The notes below the pieces were generated by a model. It saw only the letters and a program-made list of their open reading frames with translations. It made no database searches and was not told the origin of the DNA. The translations under genes were made by a program, and so were the position numbers. Shown here piece after piece: positions 43,831 to 55,097 of a stretch of DNA of 64,000 nt; position 1 is the first letter of the stretch, and each line of letters opens with the position of its first letter. This stretch comes from Aphelidium insulamus. Taxonomy: Eukaryota > Aphelidiomycota > Aphelidea > Aphelidiaceae. The stretch spans positions 15,001 to 79,000 of the forward strand of contig JAZDSV010000030.1 of assembly GCA_036784855.1 (NCBI GenBank), written 5' to 3'.

Positions 43831-44089
43831 TGATTGTAACTATCTATGTACAGCAAGAGAGACTCACCGTATTGCGTTGATCGATAGGTGCAGTCTGCTT
43901 GACAAAGGTCCACAAGATGGAAACTAGCAAAGCTATAGCACCACCATCTCACTCACCATCACTAGTTCCATAGATATTGCTGCGTGTAATACATCCACCG
44001 GAATGTAGAAGCGGATCGCCATTTATACTTGAGTGTGCCAAGTGCATCATAACCCTTCAACAGCACAAGATTACCATGCGCTCAAGTTA

Positions 44090-44300
44090 CAAGCAATTTA
44101 CATTTCTGCCACCATGAAATATTACATATCGTCATGACGCTCGTGCCGGTCGTCCAGCTTTGCGCTGATGCCAATGCGCTCGGCAGCTCAGATATTATCA
44201 TCTCTACGAGATAAACCTTCCCATCAGCAACAGCCGATCAATGTCGCCAACATCGAATCTATGTACGTATGGCAAACGCTCCCGGACAACATACTTTTTA
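44090..44300 (+). pseudogene. Decayed 5' fragment of the same family (copy 3)
   Basis: Again the leader region (CCAGCTTTGCGCTGATGC; RSAAQILSSLRDKP; QQQPINVANIES) followed by the start of the F-box (LPDNILF), then lost. It runs in frame into the intact copy, so an ATG at 44168 would give a false longer protein. Confidence 0.65.
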
Positions 44301-44428
44301 CGTATACTTATACTTATGCACACTATACTTTTGAACGTGGGGGAAGCAAGTGTATCATGCCCCTTGAAGAACGGAGCCAATCAGCAGCAAGACTCGACAC
44401 GCGCGCACGTTATCGACCTCTTGTCATC

Positions 44429-45874
44429 ATGAAAGTATTGCATTTGGTCACATTACTCGTGCCGGCCATCCAGCTTTGCGCAGATGCGATGCCACTGCGC
44501 TCATTAACTCAGACTTTATCACGTATGCGAGCCGTCATGAAACCTGCAAAAGAGCAACAGCAAATTGGCCGCGCCGACGTCGAATCAACGGTGAATATTC
44601 CTCCGATACGGATTGATAATGACGCGCAGCCCATCGGTGGGACTCAAAAGGGCGTATCGCTTCCAGATGACATGTTGGAAAAGATATTTTCGGACTACTT
44701 GCCGGACAACTGGCTTATGCTGGCCTTAACATCGCGATCAATGCACCAGCTGTGCAGCCAGTGCTTTGACGAGCGCGAAGCTTTCTCCACATCATATTAC
44801 AATGTTATTCAAAGCACTGCATTGATCAAATTTGCCAATGATAATGGCGCAAAGCGTTGGAACTTGGCCACGGCCGCTGCAAAGCGAGGTTACGTGGATG
44901 CTTTGAGTTATCTTGTGAACACTGAGTTCGATTTCACAACAGATTACAAATGGATGGAGCTTGCTGCTGCATCGGGCAACAAAGAAGCGTGGCAGATAGT
45001 AACTCGAGCGGGCGCCACGTGGACAAGAGGCATCTGCATGGCGGCAGCGGAAGGAAACAATTTCGATTTGCTCAAGTTAGCATGGGAAGAACGTTACTCC
45101 ATGCACGATGGTGTCACTGCCAGTGCAGCAAAGCACGGCAATCTAGAAATGCTTATTTGGGCGGTTCAACAAGGACTTCGCTGCATTGATGAGACGTGGT
45201 GTAATGCGGCGAAATATGGACACTTGCATGTGCTACAGTGGTTGCATGACAATAACCTAGAATCTCGTCCAAGGCGCGTTTTTGATGATGCCGCAAACGG
45301 TGGGCACTCTGAGGTATTGGAGTGGCTCAAAGCACAAGGATACCCATTCGATGTAAACGCAGCTAAACAAGCTGCTTGCAGAGGCCATTTAGACGCTTTG
45401 AAGTGGCTCCAAAAAAATGGTTGTAAATGTGACCACTTGGTATCTCGTGGTGCTGCTGCACATGGGCGCTTGAAAGTGCTTAGATGGGCACGAGAGAATG
45501 GATTTGTGTTTGGAAACGATATATTTAACACTGCTGCCGGATCAGGAAATATTGAGCTGCTCGAGTGGCTCAAGGCCACTGGCATATTTAAAATGACTGA
45601 GGCTGCTTGTGAAAGAGCAGCACAGAATGGCCGCCTTAGAGCACTTAAATGGTTGCGACAAAAGGGTTGCCCATGGGACGAGAAAACTAGCATAGCCGCG
45701 GCACAATATGGCAGTATTTGCACGCTCAAGTGGGCCATTGAGAACGGATGTCCATGGAACCGGCAGCATTTATTCGATGCAGTGATATACAGTACCGCCT
45801 CAAGTCTTCGATGGTTGCGCAGCTTGCCCGCAGAGTACTGCATCGACACTGAGATTCCCCATTCTGGTAGTTGA
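44429..45874 (+). CDS. Secreted F-box/ankyrin-type repeat protein (intact copy)
   Basis: A single exon of 481 residues. Signal peptide MKVLHLVTLLVPAIQLCADA, a spacer of about 70 residues, then a good F-box (SLPDDMLEKIFSDYLPDN, LMLALTSRSMHQL). About eleven ankyrin-like repeats with a variable consensus follow (HLHVLQWLHDNN, HSEVLEWLKAQGYPF, HLDALKWLQKNGC, RLKVLRWARENG, NIELLEWLKATG, RLRALKWLRQKGCPWDE). Such repeats are frequent in giant viruses and amoebae. F-box proteins recruit Skp1-Cullin ligases inside cells, so export suggests action in another cell. That inference is untested. Start 44429 was chosen for the signal peptide. Confidence 0.78.
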   Translation: MKVLHLVTLLVPAIQLCADAMPLRSLTQTLSRMRAVMKPAKEQQQIGRADVESTVNIPPIRIDNDAQPIGGTQKGVSLPDDMLEKIFSDYLPDNWLMLALTSRSMHQLCSQCFDEREAFSTSYYNVIQSTALIKFANDNGAKRWNLATAAAKRGYVDALSYLVNTEFDFTTDYKWMELAAASGNKEAWQIVTRAGATWTRGICMAAAEGNNFDLLKLAWEERYSMHDGVTASAAKHGNLEMLIWAVQQGLRCIDETWCNAAKYGHLHVLQWLHDNNLESRPRRVFDDAANGGHSEVLEWLKAQGYPFDVNAAKQAACRGHLDALKWLQKNGCKCDHLVSRGAAAHGRLKVLRWARENGFVFGNDIFNTAAGSGNIELLEWLKATGIFKMTEAACERAAQNGRLRALKWLRQKGCPWDEKTSIAAAQYGSICTLKWAIENGCPWNRQHLFDAVIYSTASSLRWLRSLPAEYCIDTEIPHSGS

Positions 45875-46219
45875 AGTTTTTAAAGTTTTTAAAGAGAGTT
45901 TTTGAAAGGTTTTTTTTAAGTTAAAGTTTTTAAAGAGTCGACACAGAAATATATTGTGAGCAATATTTATCAATGCCTCGCTGATCATTGCGCGATCAAC
46001 GATCAATCGGCGCTCTCATTGGCTGGCGCGACGCGTGCGCGTGCGCGTGCTCCGAAAATATTTTCTGCTTGAACTGCGCGCACATTATTCAAATTGACTT
46101 TGACGGATATTCTATATATACATTAATATATATATCTCTACTTTTCTCGTCTCGTCGCGGCACACCTACACACGGACACGGACACGGACGCACAGAGATA
46201 TACACGTAAACACCCACAT
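45875..46219. other. Intergenic region
   Basis: It begins with TTTTTAAAG repeats (45877-45930), the likely transcript end of the F-box gene. TATATA words at 46110-46135 form a likely promoter for the next gene. No coding signal. Confidence 0.5.
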
Positions 46220-47461
46220 ATGGATCGCCGACCATCGCTGAAGGAGTTGCAGCACCAGCAAGAGCACGCTCAGCGCCTTCTCGGCTACGCGCCGTCGACA
46301 AAGTACGGCGACTTGAGCCACATCAAGTACATTGCCGTGTGCATTGGCGCCACGGCCGCCCAGGTCGCCTTTCACTGCGCCGAACTGGCATTCGTGGCCA
46401 TCCTGTTGCAGCCACCGCGCGCCTTCACCACCGCTCCGCTCTCGGTGGCTGATACTGCTGGCGGCGGCGGCGGCGGCGCGGATAACAACACCGACGTAAC
46501 AGAGTCGCTGTATGACACGCTGTCACTTGGCGGCACTACGGGCTACGTGTGCGCCGGACTCACACTGGCGCTGGTACTGCTGAAACTGGTGGTGAGCGGC
46601 GGATGGTACGGCCTGGCCGTCTACCGCACCGGCCTCATGGAGGAGATTATGCTGAGCGGGCCGGCGCGGCGCATCACCGAACTGACCGGCTACCGACAGT
46701 ACCGCCTGGTGCACGCCATCGAGCGCCGCTTCTCGCTGGACGAGGTGGCCGCGATGTGGGTGCACGGCGCCATGCAGGGGTGGAAGCGGTTCCTGCTGCT
46801 GGCGCTGCCGCGGTTCGCGCTCAACGTGCACCTGGTGCGGCTGTACGTGCGCTACGCCGTCATTGAGCGCCGCGCCGTCGCCCCGCTGCCCACCACGCAG
46901 CCGGTGCTGCTGTTTGCCTCCGCCATCATTGGCGTGCAGATGGTCACGTTTGGCGCGGCCATGGCCTCGCGACTCATTGCCGCCGTGCTGTACGTGACGC
47001 GGGTGCGCCCGGAACTGCGCTACGGCTGCTACGACTCGGTGCGGGCGTATCTGTGCGCCGCCATCCACCGCCACGCCGCTCACGTGTGCCGCACCCGACC
47101 GCCCCCTGGCAAACCTGCTCACGGCGTGGTGCTCACCCGTATCGACACCACCACGGCGTCCTGCAACCTGCCGCAGCCACCCGCCGCCGGCACCAACAAG
47201 ACCGCCACACTGCAACCACCCGCCCGCGCCGTGCGCACCTCGGCCGCATCCGGCAAATCAGCCAAGTCGGCCCTCTCCGCCAAGTCGGCCGGCAACAATG
47301 CCACGGCCAGCAACAACTCGTCGCGCCAAACCTCCACCTCTACAAACGGGCCGCCGCCGCCCGGCTGGCAAGAATTCTTTGTCAATGCCGGCCGCGACGT
47401 CTGGCCCTTCATCGACCTGGCCATGGACAGTCCAGAGTCCGGCAGCAAGTCTCTTCGCTGA
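46220..47461 (+). CDS. Multi-pass membrane protein of unknown family
   Basis: A single exon of 413 residues. Hydrophobic segments are YIAVCIGATAAQVAFHCAEL with AFVAILL, TTGYVCAGLTLALVLLKLVV, RFLLLALPRFALNVHLVRLY and VLLFASAIIGVQMVTFGAAM. A glycine run interrupts loop 1. The C-terminal about 120 residues are Ser/Ala/Thr/Lys-rich (repeated SAKSA) and disordered, ending with PPPGWQEFFVNAGRDVWPFI. The RRITELTGYRQYRLVHAIER stretch is a conserved-looking loop, but no family was recognised. Confidence 0.65.
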   Translation: MDRRPSLKELQHQQEHAQRLLGYAPSTKYGDLSHIKYIAVCIGATAAQVAFHCAELAFVAILLQPPRAFTTAPLSVADTAGGGGGGADNNTDVTESLYDTLSLGGTTGYVCAGLTLALVLLKLVVSGGWYGLAVYRTGLMEEIMLSGPARRITELTGYRQYRLVHAIERRFSLDEVAAMWVHGAMQGWKRFLLLALPRFALNVHLVRLYVRYAVIERRAVAPLPTTQPVLLFASAIIGVQMVTFGAAMASRLIAAVLYVTRVRPELRYGCYDSVRAYLCAAIHRHAAHVCRTRPPPGKPAHGVVLTRIDTTTASCNLPQPPAAGTNKTATLQPPARAVRTSAASGKSAKSALSAKSAGNNATASNNSSRQTSTSTNGPPPPGWQEFFVNAGRDVWPFIDLAMDSPESGSKSLR

Positions 47462-48038
47462 CCAGCCTTGACACATTAAGCAATATAGTTTTATCTTCAA
47501 TATTATATATTATTATATAATATTGAATATTTATTAAATATGCATAGCAGTCATACTCCTAGGCTTAGCAGTCACAGCAGATGGAAAAATTTGTCTCAAC
47601 CAGCATTCTGATATCGGTTCCAGTTAAATAGCTGAAATAGTTTGATGGCGGTTCCAAACGAAGGGCCTCCGCCACAACTGGTGCACATAGCGAATACAAA
47701 AAACCACCCCACGAGAGTCTGCCCCTACCAACCCGGGAATTGCCCTTGAATGGGATGCGTAAGGGCTTCAGGCGCAGCCAAAGGGGCGAATAATGTTGAC
47801 TTCACTCAGTCCACATGTTCAACCAGTACAACCTATTCCACGTTCCAAGTTCTATTTACATCACTTGTAACAGCACCGACAGTAAAATGGTGGAGGCGGG
47901 AAAGTTGATAATTATAGAGTGCAATATCTAAACCATTAAAATATTGATGATTCTCATATTATTTATTTATCCGCCATGAGACACATCAGTACCCCCAGTC
48001 GCGCTGTATGGCCATAATTAGCAGCCACCTTCATTTTT
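47462..48038. other. Intergenic region
   Basis: 577 bp between converging genes. AT-rich start (TATATTATTATATAATATT near 47500), then no coding or RNA structure I can support. Confidence 0.5.
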
Positions 48039-50048
48039 TTATGGCTTGACCACATTCTTCTTGAGATGCTCTTTGTAGCTCTGGATGTCGCCGTTCCACT
48101 TGGTAATGGTCTTCTTGTCCACCACCCAGATCTCCTCCGCCACCTGGTTGATGAGTCGGAAGTCGTGAGACACCAGCACAAGGCCGCCGCCAAACTTTTT
48201 GATTGCATTGGCCAGCGCGTCAATGCACTCCATATCCAAGTGATTAGTCTGAAATAAGTGTTTGTTAGATCACAAAGAGAAACTCATATAAAACGCAATA
48301 GCGTACCGGCTCGTCAAGCAATAGAATGTTGGGCTTCTCCAGTGCCAAAAGCGCGAATACGATTCGGCTGCGCTGACCATCGGACAGAGTGCCCATGGGC
48401 GAGGTCTGAACGGCGCCCGACAGACCATAGCGACCCAGCTGCGACCGCCACCAGTCAAAGTCGTGGTTCCACTCGGCGAATTTCTCGCGCATAAAGTCCA
48501 GCACCGATTTGTCCATGGGCAGCAGCTCGCACGAGTGCTGGTGGTACTCGCCAAGTTTCAGCGACATGTGGCGGCCCACGCGTCCCTCTGTCGGACTAAT
48601 TTTGTTCATCATCAGTTTCAGTAGTGTTGACTTGCCCGCTCCATTCGGTCCCACCAGCGCTAATGATTCAATATTGTAAAAAGTGTTTACAATACAACAA
48701 CAAAACGTACCAATGCGCGAGTCAGTATCGATAGCCAAGTCCAGGTTGCGGTACAGAGCGTGCTCAATCTTGCCGTCATAGGCAAATGCCACATTGTCGA
48801 ATGAGAGCACGGGCGGCGGCAATTTCTCCGTCTCGCTGAACTGGAACTGGAAATCCTGGTCCTTGACCACTTTTTCAATCAGCCCGTCGGCCTCCATCTT
48901 GTCCAGGATCTTTTGTCGGCTCTTGGCCTGCCGCACCAGATTCGCGTAGGTACCACAGCTGGCGATAAACTTTTTGATGGCCGCTATTTCTTCCTGCTGC
49001 TTGGCGTACATCTTCATCTGGTTCGTCTCCTGCTCCTGTCGCGTCTTCACGTACGTGTCATAGTTGCCCGTGTAGTATATGAGCTTGCCGCGCTGCAGGT
49101 TCATAATGTGCGTACACACATTGTTCAGGAAATCTTGCGAGTGCGAAATAATCACCAGAATGCGGTCATAGGTGCGCAGATAGTTTTCTAGCCACACGCA
49201 CGCCTCCAAGTCCAAATGGTTGGTGGGCTCGTCCAGCAGGAGCAGCGTGGGTTTCACAAACAGCGCCTTGGCCAGTGACACACGCATGCGCCACCCACCG
49301 GACAAGTCCTTGGTCTGCTTCTTGGACATGGCCGTGTCGAAACCCAGACCGTAGAGAATGGTGCCGGCGCGCGCCTCAAAGGTGTCGGGGTCCATGTTCT
49401 CCATGCGTTCGTACACGTCCTCCACCAGCGGTGATTCCGGTCCAACCGTCTCGACCAGGTGGTCCAGCAGGGCCTCCAGTCGCTAGAAATATCAATTGAT
49501 TAGCATATAAAAAGCGCAACAGATATACTTGTAAGTGTGCACACCTTCATCTCGTTTCGAGCTTCCTCTACGACGGCCTCGATGGCCGTCAGCTCAGATG
49601 GCTGGTACTCTTCGTTGAGGAGGAAAATGTCGACGTGATCGGGAATGGGCACTTCACGCGCCGCCAGCGACTTCAAAAACGTCGACTTTCCGCTGCCATT
49701 GTGCCCCAGCAGACCATAACGCCGGCCGATAGTCAGCTCAATAGACGTGTTCTCAATGAGCTTCTTGCCGTGGAACTGCAGCGAGAACGACTCAATCTTC
49801 ACATCACGCGCGGTGGGTATGGAGGCCAGCACACCGGTGCACGTGCGCGCGCAATGCATCTCCAGGATCTTGGACGTGTCCAGCTGCTGGTCGCCGTTGG
49901 CCAGCGCGGTGGAGCTGAATGGCTGCGGTGTGGACGAGACGCTGACGGAGGACATGGAGTCCGTCACGTCTTCCACGCTGCCATTGGCCTTCTTGGCCGC
50001 GCTCTTGGTCTGCTTGGCCTGCTTGGCTGCCTTGGCGCTTCGTCCCAT
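48039..50048 (-). CDS. ABCF2: ABCF2/Arb1 ribosome-associated ATPase
   Basis: Exons 50048-49545, 49482-48711, 48659-48307 and 48248-48039 give 612 residues. Soluble twin-ATPase. Domain 1 has [25 protein letters not shown] and [15 protein letters not shown]. The ABCF linker contains KKQTKD and [20 protein letters not shown]. Domain 2 has [18 protein letters not shown] and [11 protein letters not shown], with the switch [18 protein letters not shown]. The basic Lys/Ala N-terminus and the ending of the type [14 protein letters not shown] are typical of ABCF2. It works in ribosome biogenesis and translation quality control. GT-AG introns with closing phases. Confidence 0.95.
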
Positions 50049-50343
50049 TGCGCGTGTGTAAAATATAATCGCAAATCGATTTTAACCAGTGTAAAATTGA
50101 CCGCGATCGCCGGCTTGTGATTGGTCGATCCAGGTGCTAAGGTTACACATCGCACATCATAAACCAGCCTTGGCGGCCACGGGAAGATTGCTCAGTTGTC
50201 ATTCAATAAGCTGTTAAATGCATTTTTAATTGCTATAGTACTCAAGGACACGCGGCCCGATGAAATTGGATTTGTTGTTTATTGAGGGTTTGGAATTGTT
50301 TTACTGGATGAACTTGATTTTTTTGGTGCCCCTCCTAAAGATG
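50049..50343. other. Short intergenic region
   Basis: Nothing recognisable in about 295 bp. ABCF2 starts and the ankyrin gene ends here. Confidence 0.4.
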
Positions 50344-52164
50344 TCAGTTATAGATGTGCCAATTCAGAGCATATCGTTGTCTTCTCGATTCTCCAGCAAT
50401 CTCTGCTACGCGAGCACGTGCTGCATTTCTAGCGCACATTAAATAAGGACTTTCAGAGTAAATGCTCATGCGCCAGTCAGGAATGTTGCTTAATGCACTC
50501 GCCAAGGTGCTTTGCACGCTGATACCTTGATAATTTTCGATTGCTGTCTGTGCGCCACGTTCAATCAAAGTGTCATAGGTGGCAAACAGTCCTCGCGCTG
50601 CCAGGTGTGCTGGTGTGTCACCGTTCACATCTTGTGCGTCAATTATTGCCTTATCTTCTAATAATAACACAACTGCATCAACTAAGTTAGCTTCGGCAGC
50701 CATGTGAAGAGGCGTTAAATCTTGGTTCGACTTGAGCTGCTCTGCGCCCCTTTGTAGGAGCACTTGAAGTACAGCCACGCGTTTTTCTGAAAGCGTGTGC
50801 TCGGCAAACATATCAAATGGACCACCAACCGCAAGATGTAAGGGAGTAAATCCCTCCTTGCACTTGCGGTTAACCTCCGCGCCATGAACAATTAATCTTT
50901 GCACAATTTCTACTTGGGCCGACCGAGCGGCGTTGCACAAAGGTGTGTTGCCATGCTCATCTGGTGAATTGAAATCCGTTGCGTAAGTAGCCAAAACGTC
51001 AAACATTTCCATATTTTCACCAACTTTGCGAAGAGCTATGTTGGCATATTCAGCAGTTGAGTCTTTGTTTATCTCGGCACATTTTTTTAAAATGGCTTTG
51101 GCAATCTCGCTTTTTCCGTAATTAGAGGCAGTCAACAGAGCCGAGCGGCAGATACTTGCATCTTCTCCGTCTAATCGTTCCAAGATCGGTTCAACAATCT
51201 TCAGTGTACCAGCCTCAACAGCGCAGTCCAATGGGGTCTCCTGATTTCTGTTGTGCGTGTCAAATTGAGCTTGAAATGCCAAGAGGCGTGCAGCAATTTT
51301 TGAGCGCTGGCTCCGCTTGATTACTCTGCCAAGAAAATTACGGTATTTACCAGATAACGATACAACATGCAGCGGGCTGTTTTCGGAAATGCCAGGAATG
51401 TTGGGATTCGCACCGTTCCGAAGCAGAAGTTGAACAATCTCATAGTGGCCACCCAGTGCGGCATAGTGCAATGCTGTTAATCCAAGATTGTCTGTACTGT
51501 CAAGTTTCATTTTCATTTTAGCGACAAGAGCGGTGGCGCACGCAAGATATCCATATCTGCTGGCCGTGTGCAGCGGCGTTCTGCCCCCATAATGAATAGA
51601 CTTTGTGAATGGATTGGCGTCGAGTTTAAGCAATTCGTATACGTTGCACATGTTGTCTGCGGCAGTCTCGCGTACAAGCGGCGTCGTATTATCATCGAAA
51701 ACTTGGTTGGGTTTAAGCTGTGTCATCCAACCAAGTGTCGTCTTTGGTTTTCTCATTTTCTCATCCAATTGCTCTGTAAAGCCGAAGATTTGAAGCTCGC
51801 TTTTGACTTTTAATGGCAGCGTTCTGAACACACATTTCGGAATGTGATCCAACGCTTGAAATTCAGCGGCATAACGCAGGCCGACCAATGTGAAACTTTT
51901 CGGCTCGTACTCACCGTTTTCGTTCTGTATATGGTTCACAGTTTGATGCGTGATGTCGTCAAGTATTCCGTTTAGTTTATCGAGATTTTCTCTTTCAAAA
52001 AGAAACTGCTCCCCATCGCAACGAAACGCCACCAATCCTGTTGTCTGCAGACCGTATTTGGTCATTTCTTTCCGCCCATCTGCTAAATCCGCCCATATCT
52101 CGTCTGCACGAGTGATGCCAAACAACAATGCCAGAAGCGTGAAACTGCGCGCGATGAACTGCAT
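50344..52164 (-). CDS. Secreted ankyrin-repeat protein
   Basis: A single exon of 606 residues. Signal peptide MQFIARSFTLLALLFGITRA, then an N-terminal region of about 170 residues without known domain (GLVAFRCDGEQFLFE, DHIPKCVFRTLPLKVKSE). A long array of canonical ankyrin repeats follows (GGRTPLHTASRYGYLACATA, LGLTALHYAALGGHYEIVQL, NTPLCNAARSAQVEIVQRLI, EGFTPLHLAV, DLTPLHMAAEANLVDAVVLL, NGDTPAHLAARGLF). Unlike the F-box family the repeats are classical. Intron-free among intron-rich neighbours. Putative extracellular or host-directed binding protein. Confidence 0.8.
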   Translation of the reverse strand: MQFIARSFTLLALLFGITRADEIWADLADGRKEMTKYGLQTTGLVAFRCDGEQFLFERENLDKLNGILDDITHQTVNHIQNENGEYEPKSFTLVGLRYAAEFQALDHIPKCVFRTLPLKVKSELQIFGFTEQLDEKMRKPKTTLGWMTQLKPNQVFDDNTTPLVRETAADNMCNVYELLKLDANPFTKSIHYGGRTPLHTASRYGYLACATALVAKMKMKLDSTDNLGLTALHYAALGGHYEIVQLLLRNGANPNIPGISENSPLHVVSLSGKYRNFLGRVIKRSQRSKIAARLLAFQAQFDTHNRNQETPLDCAVEAGTLKIVEPILERLDGEDASICRSALLTASNYGKSEIAKAILKKCAEINKDSTAEYANIALRKVGENMEMFDVLATYATDFNSPDEHGNTPLCNAARSAQVEIVQRLIVHGAEVNRKCKEGFTPLHLAVGGPFDMFAEHTLSEKRVAVLQVLLQRGAEQLKSNQDLTPLHMAAEANLVDAVVLLLEDKAIIDAQDVNGDTPAHLAARGLFATYDTLIERGAQTAIENYQGISVQSTLASALSNIPDWRMSIYSESPYLMCARNAARARVAEIAGESRRQRYALNWHIYN

Positions 52165-52513
52165 TGCATAAGCTGTGGCAGAATTGTGGTAGGAACTTGT
52201 TTAAGTAGCCGCAAATTGTTCCATCAGTGAATCCTGCTCTGATGAATCGCAACAGTGCTATTGGCCATTGATCAATAACGATCGGATGAAATCGATTGGC
52301 TGCACATTTAATGCAAATACATCAGTTACATGGCACATCATTTACACGCCTGTCATTGCGAGGGTAAATGTAAGTACAATGTCAATGTGCGTTGCCAAGA
52401 ACGCAAAATAGAACTGGCGTGACAGTACTCAACGCTCCACGGCAACCACGACATCAAACACGCAATAAAACTACTCTGAAGTTGACACATCAGACACCTA
52501 GCGCCTCATCATT
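52165..52513. other. Divergent intergenic region
   Basis: 349 bp between the start codons of the ankyrin and docking-complex genes. It contains two ATTGG/CCAAT words (near 52259 and 52297). No coding signal. Confidence 0.45.
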
Positions 52514-54699
52514 ATGAACAACCGCGTCGCCACCAATTCTCGCAGCAACCAGCCTGCCTACGACGAGTCCGAAGCGGACGTGGACGGCAGTCAAGGTCAG
52601 TGTCTTTCAGAGCAACATCTCTGTACCTAATCGACCCGTGACACAGCCGAAGCGGAACTGCACCGCATGCAGCGCCAACTGCGCGCGCTGGACAATGAGC
52701 GCCGCACGTACGCCGAGGAGGCGCGGTCGATACTGGCGCGCCAGAACAGCGCGGTGGAAAAGTTGCGCAAGGACAATCAGATGCTGCAGGAGGATCTGCG
52801 CCAACTGCGACACCAAGTCTCGGATGACAAGAAGAGCGGCGCCGGCAGCAAGAAGGCGGAACAGCTCAAGGAGGAGGCAGGCATGTCCTTGAGATACATA
52901 TATTGAGATATCAGCGCCTAATGTTATCTATGAGTAGCCCAGTGTCAGCAGCGCATTCAGGACGCGCTCACTGAAGCGGCGGCCATGGATAGACACATTG
53001 CCCAGATGGAAAAGTTGGCGACTCAGCGCCGCGTACAACTCGGAGGCGCCGATTCGTCCGCCATGCAGAACGCGCTCGGCAAACAGGTGGCATCGCTGGA
53101 GACCCGGCTGAACAAGTCGCTCATCCGCTACAACAAGGCGCTGGAACACAATGGCAAACTGCGCGACCAGATCAATGTGTTGCGCCGTGAGCGCAGCGCC
53201 TTCCAGAACTCATACAAGAAGATTGAGAAGGAAATGGCGGAGCGCAAGAAGCACATGGCCTCCATCATACAGATTAGTACCAGTGCGTACGAGGCGCGGT
53301 ACGTTCTGAACAGACATTCAGTGCATACACAACGTGTCTAACTCCTGCGTGTCAGCGACGATTCACAGGCACGGATGGTGCTGCTGAAGGAGCGCGCCGA
53401 CAAGGAACACCAGAGCTTCATTCAAGAAGTGCGCGAACTGGAGCGTCAGCTGGAGCAAGATCGCCGCCTCAAAGAGTTTCTCACAATCAAGGTGGCGGAG
53501 CGTGTGGACTCTAGCACCAAGCTCAAGAACGCGGCCAAGAGTATGTGAACAATAGTAATGATAAAATATGTATTAAATCAAGTAGGCCTCGGAGCGCACA
53601 AAGGCTCCCAGGAACTGTTTATGGAGAAATTGGACTCCATGGCCAAAGGGTTCGAGCAGATTCGCCTGGTGACCAAGTGTGAAGACGTGCAAGCGTTGGT
53701 CAAGACGTTCAGCGAGCGCGAAGACCAAAACTTTTCACTCTTCAATTACACAAACGAGGCGCACAGCCGCATCGAGGCGCTCAACGCCCAGATCGCCGAC
53801 ACCATGAAACAGCTGGACAACGTGCAGGCCCATGAAACCGACACCGAGATCATTGCCACCCTGGCCAAGATCTCACAGCTGGACAAGTCATTCGCCGCCA
53901 CCGAGTCGCTGACCGCCCGTCTGACTGAGCAGGACCAGTCGGCCAAGCACGCAATGACACTCATAGTGAAGGCCGTGCAAGAAATGGCCAAACTGCTCGG
54001 ACACGAAGATACCATGTCACGGTGTCAATCCGCGGACGACGCCCAGCGCATTGATTTCATCATTGAGAACAGCAAGGCGATCGTGGACGACTTGTGGCAC
54101 ATTGAGAACCGCACCAATGCACTGCTGATGAAGAACATGCTCATATCGCTGCCAAAGAAGTTCACAGCGGCCGCCGTCACCCAGGCCAACGAGGAGAAGG
54201 AGACTTCCGACGACAAGGCCAACAACGCGGAGCGTGCGTCTGAACCGGGTGCCAGTCCAGCGGTGCTGGCACAGATGCTGCAGGACATGCTGCGTGCCGC
54301 TGAAGCCAATGGAGAAGGAAGCGATGCCGGGGCGCAACTAACAAATATCCTCGGACAGGGGCCCACTGCTCCGGCCAAGAAGCTCGTGGTACAGCCACCC
54401 AGTGTCGAGTACGTACATATTTGCAGAACACTCATCTAATTGATGGCAGTGCCGACGAGTATAATACCGCCGAGTATGATGTGAAGCCAATGACACGGGA
54501 TGAGCTGCAAGAGCGAGTACAACGGGTGCTAGAGGAAAAAGAGATGGCAATCAGTCAGAAACGCACCACGGATGACTACGACAGCAACAGTGTCAACTCG
54601 GCAGTGCAGCGGCGTCATCACACCAGCAAGACGGCCAACTCAACTCTGAACAGGAAAGCACGGTCCAACACTGCACGGAGTACCTCGTCTAGAGCCTGA
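52514..54699 (+). CDS. Outer dynein arm docking complex coiled coil (ODAD1/CCDC114, DC2 type)
   Basis: Six exons starting 52514-52595, 52647-52880, 52935-. Almost the whole protein is coiled coil (ELHRMQRQLRALDNERRTYA, AEQLKEEA, VLRRERSAFQNSYKKIEKEM, HQSFIQEVRELERQLEQDRR). The family signature LVKTFSEREDQNFSLFNYTN (ODA1/CCDC63/CCDC114) lies in the middle. This subunit anchors outer dynein arms to doublet microtubules, so the cilium is motile. The C-terminal third is Ser/Thr/Arg-rich. Intron 2 (52881-52934) keeps the frame only with a GC donor (GCATGT). CCDC63 is the alternative paralog name. Confidence 0.85.
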
Positions 54700-55097
54700 G
54701 ACAGCACAAGTGTCTCATCAATAATTAAAAAGATCATAATCAATAATTAAATGATTGATAACAGTAGGCATTCTATTAGTCTAGTCCTTTGGAGCACCGT
54801 ATAGATCACTCCAGGGAGCAGCAGTGCAATTAAAATCAGATCGACACGATCTTGCATGGACAAATGGAAAGCCAGCGATCCCAATCAGCAAATCATTGGC
54901 AGCCATGATTGGCCGAGATGCAATCAACGCAACGATCGCCGATCGCGCATCGCCGCGACATAAAAGCGCCGCGCTGTGGCCACCGTATTCTGCACGCGCT
55001 GACTGCAGCAGTTATTTATTGATAGTTTATAGTCGGCATAGCATATCGTATAGTAGTATTGTATAAACATACATACAGAAAGACTAGTAACAATAAC
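54700..55097. other. Intergenic region
   Basis: About 400 bp without a gene. AATTAAAAAGATC/AATTAAATGATTG words right after the docking gene look like polyadenylation context. GATCGCCGATCGCGC near 54938-54950 is an imperfect palindrome. Confidence 0.45.

Noticed and set aside
44168-44428. Longer N-terminus for the F-box/ankyrin gene
   Set aside because: The extra part is a fragment of another copy and hides the signal peptide starting at 44429.
46523-47215. Leftward 230-codon frame
   Set aside because: Complement of the membrane protein gene; composition (Arg/Gly/His/Gln) typical of an antisense shadow.
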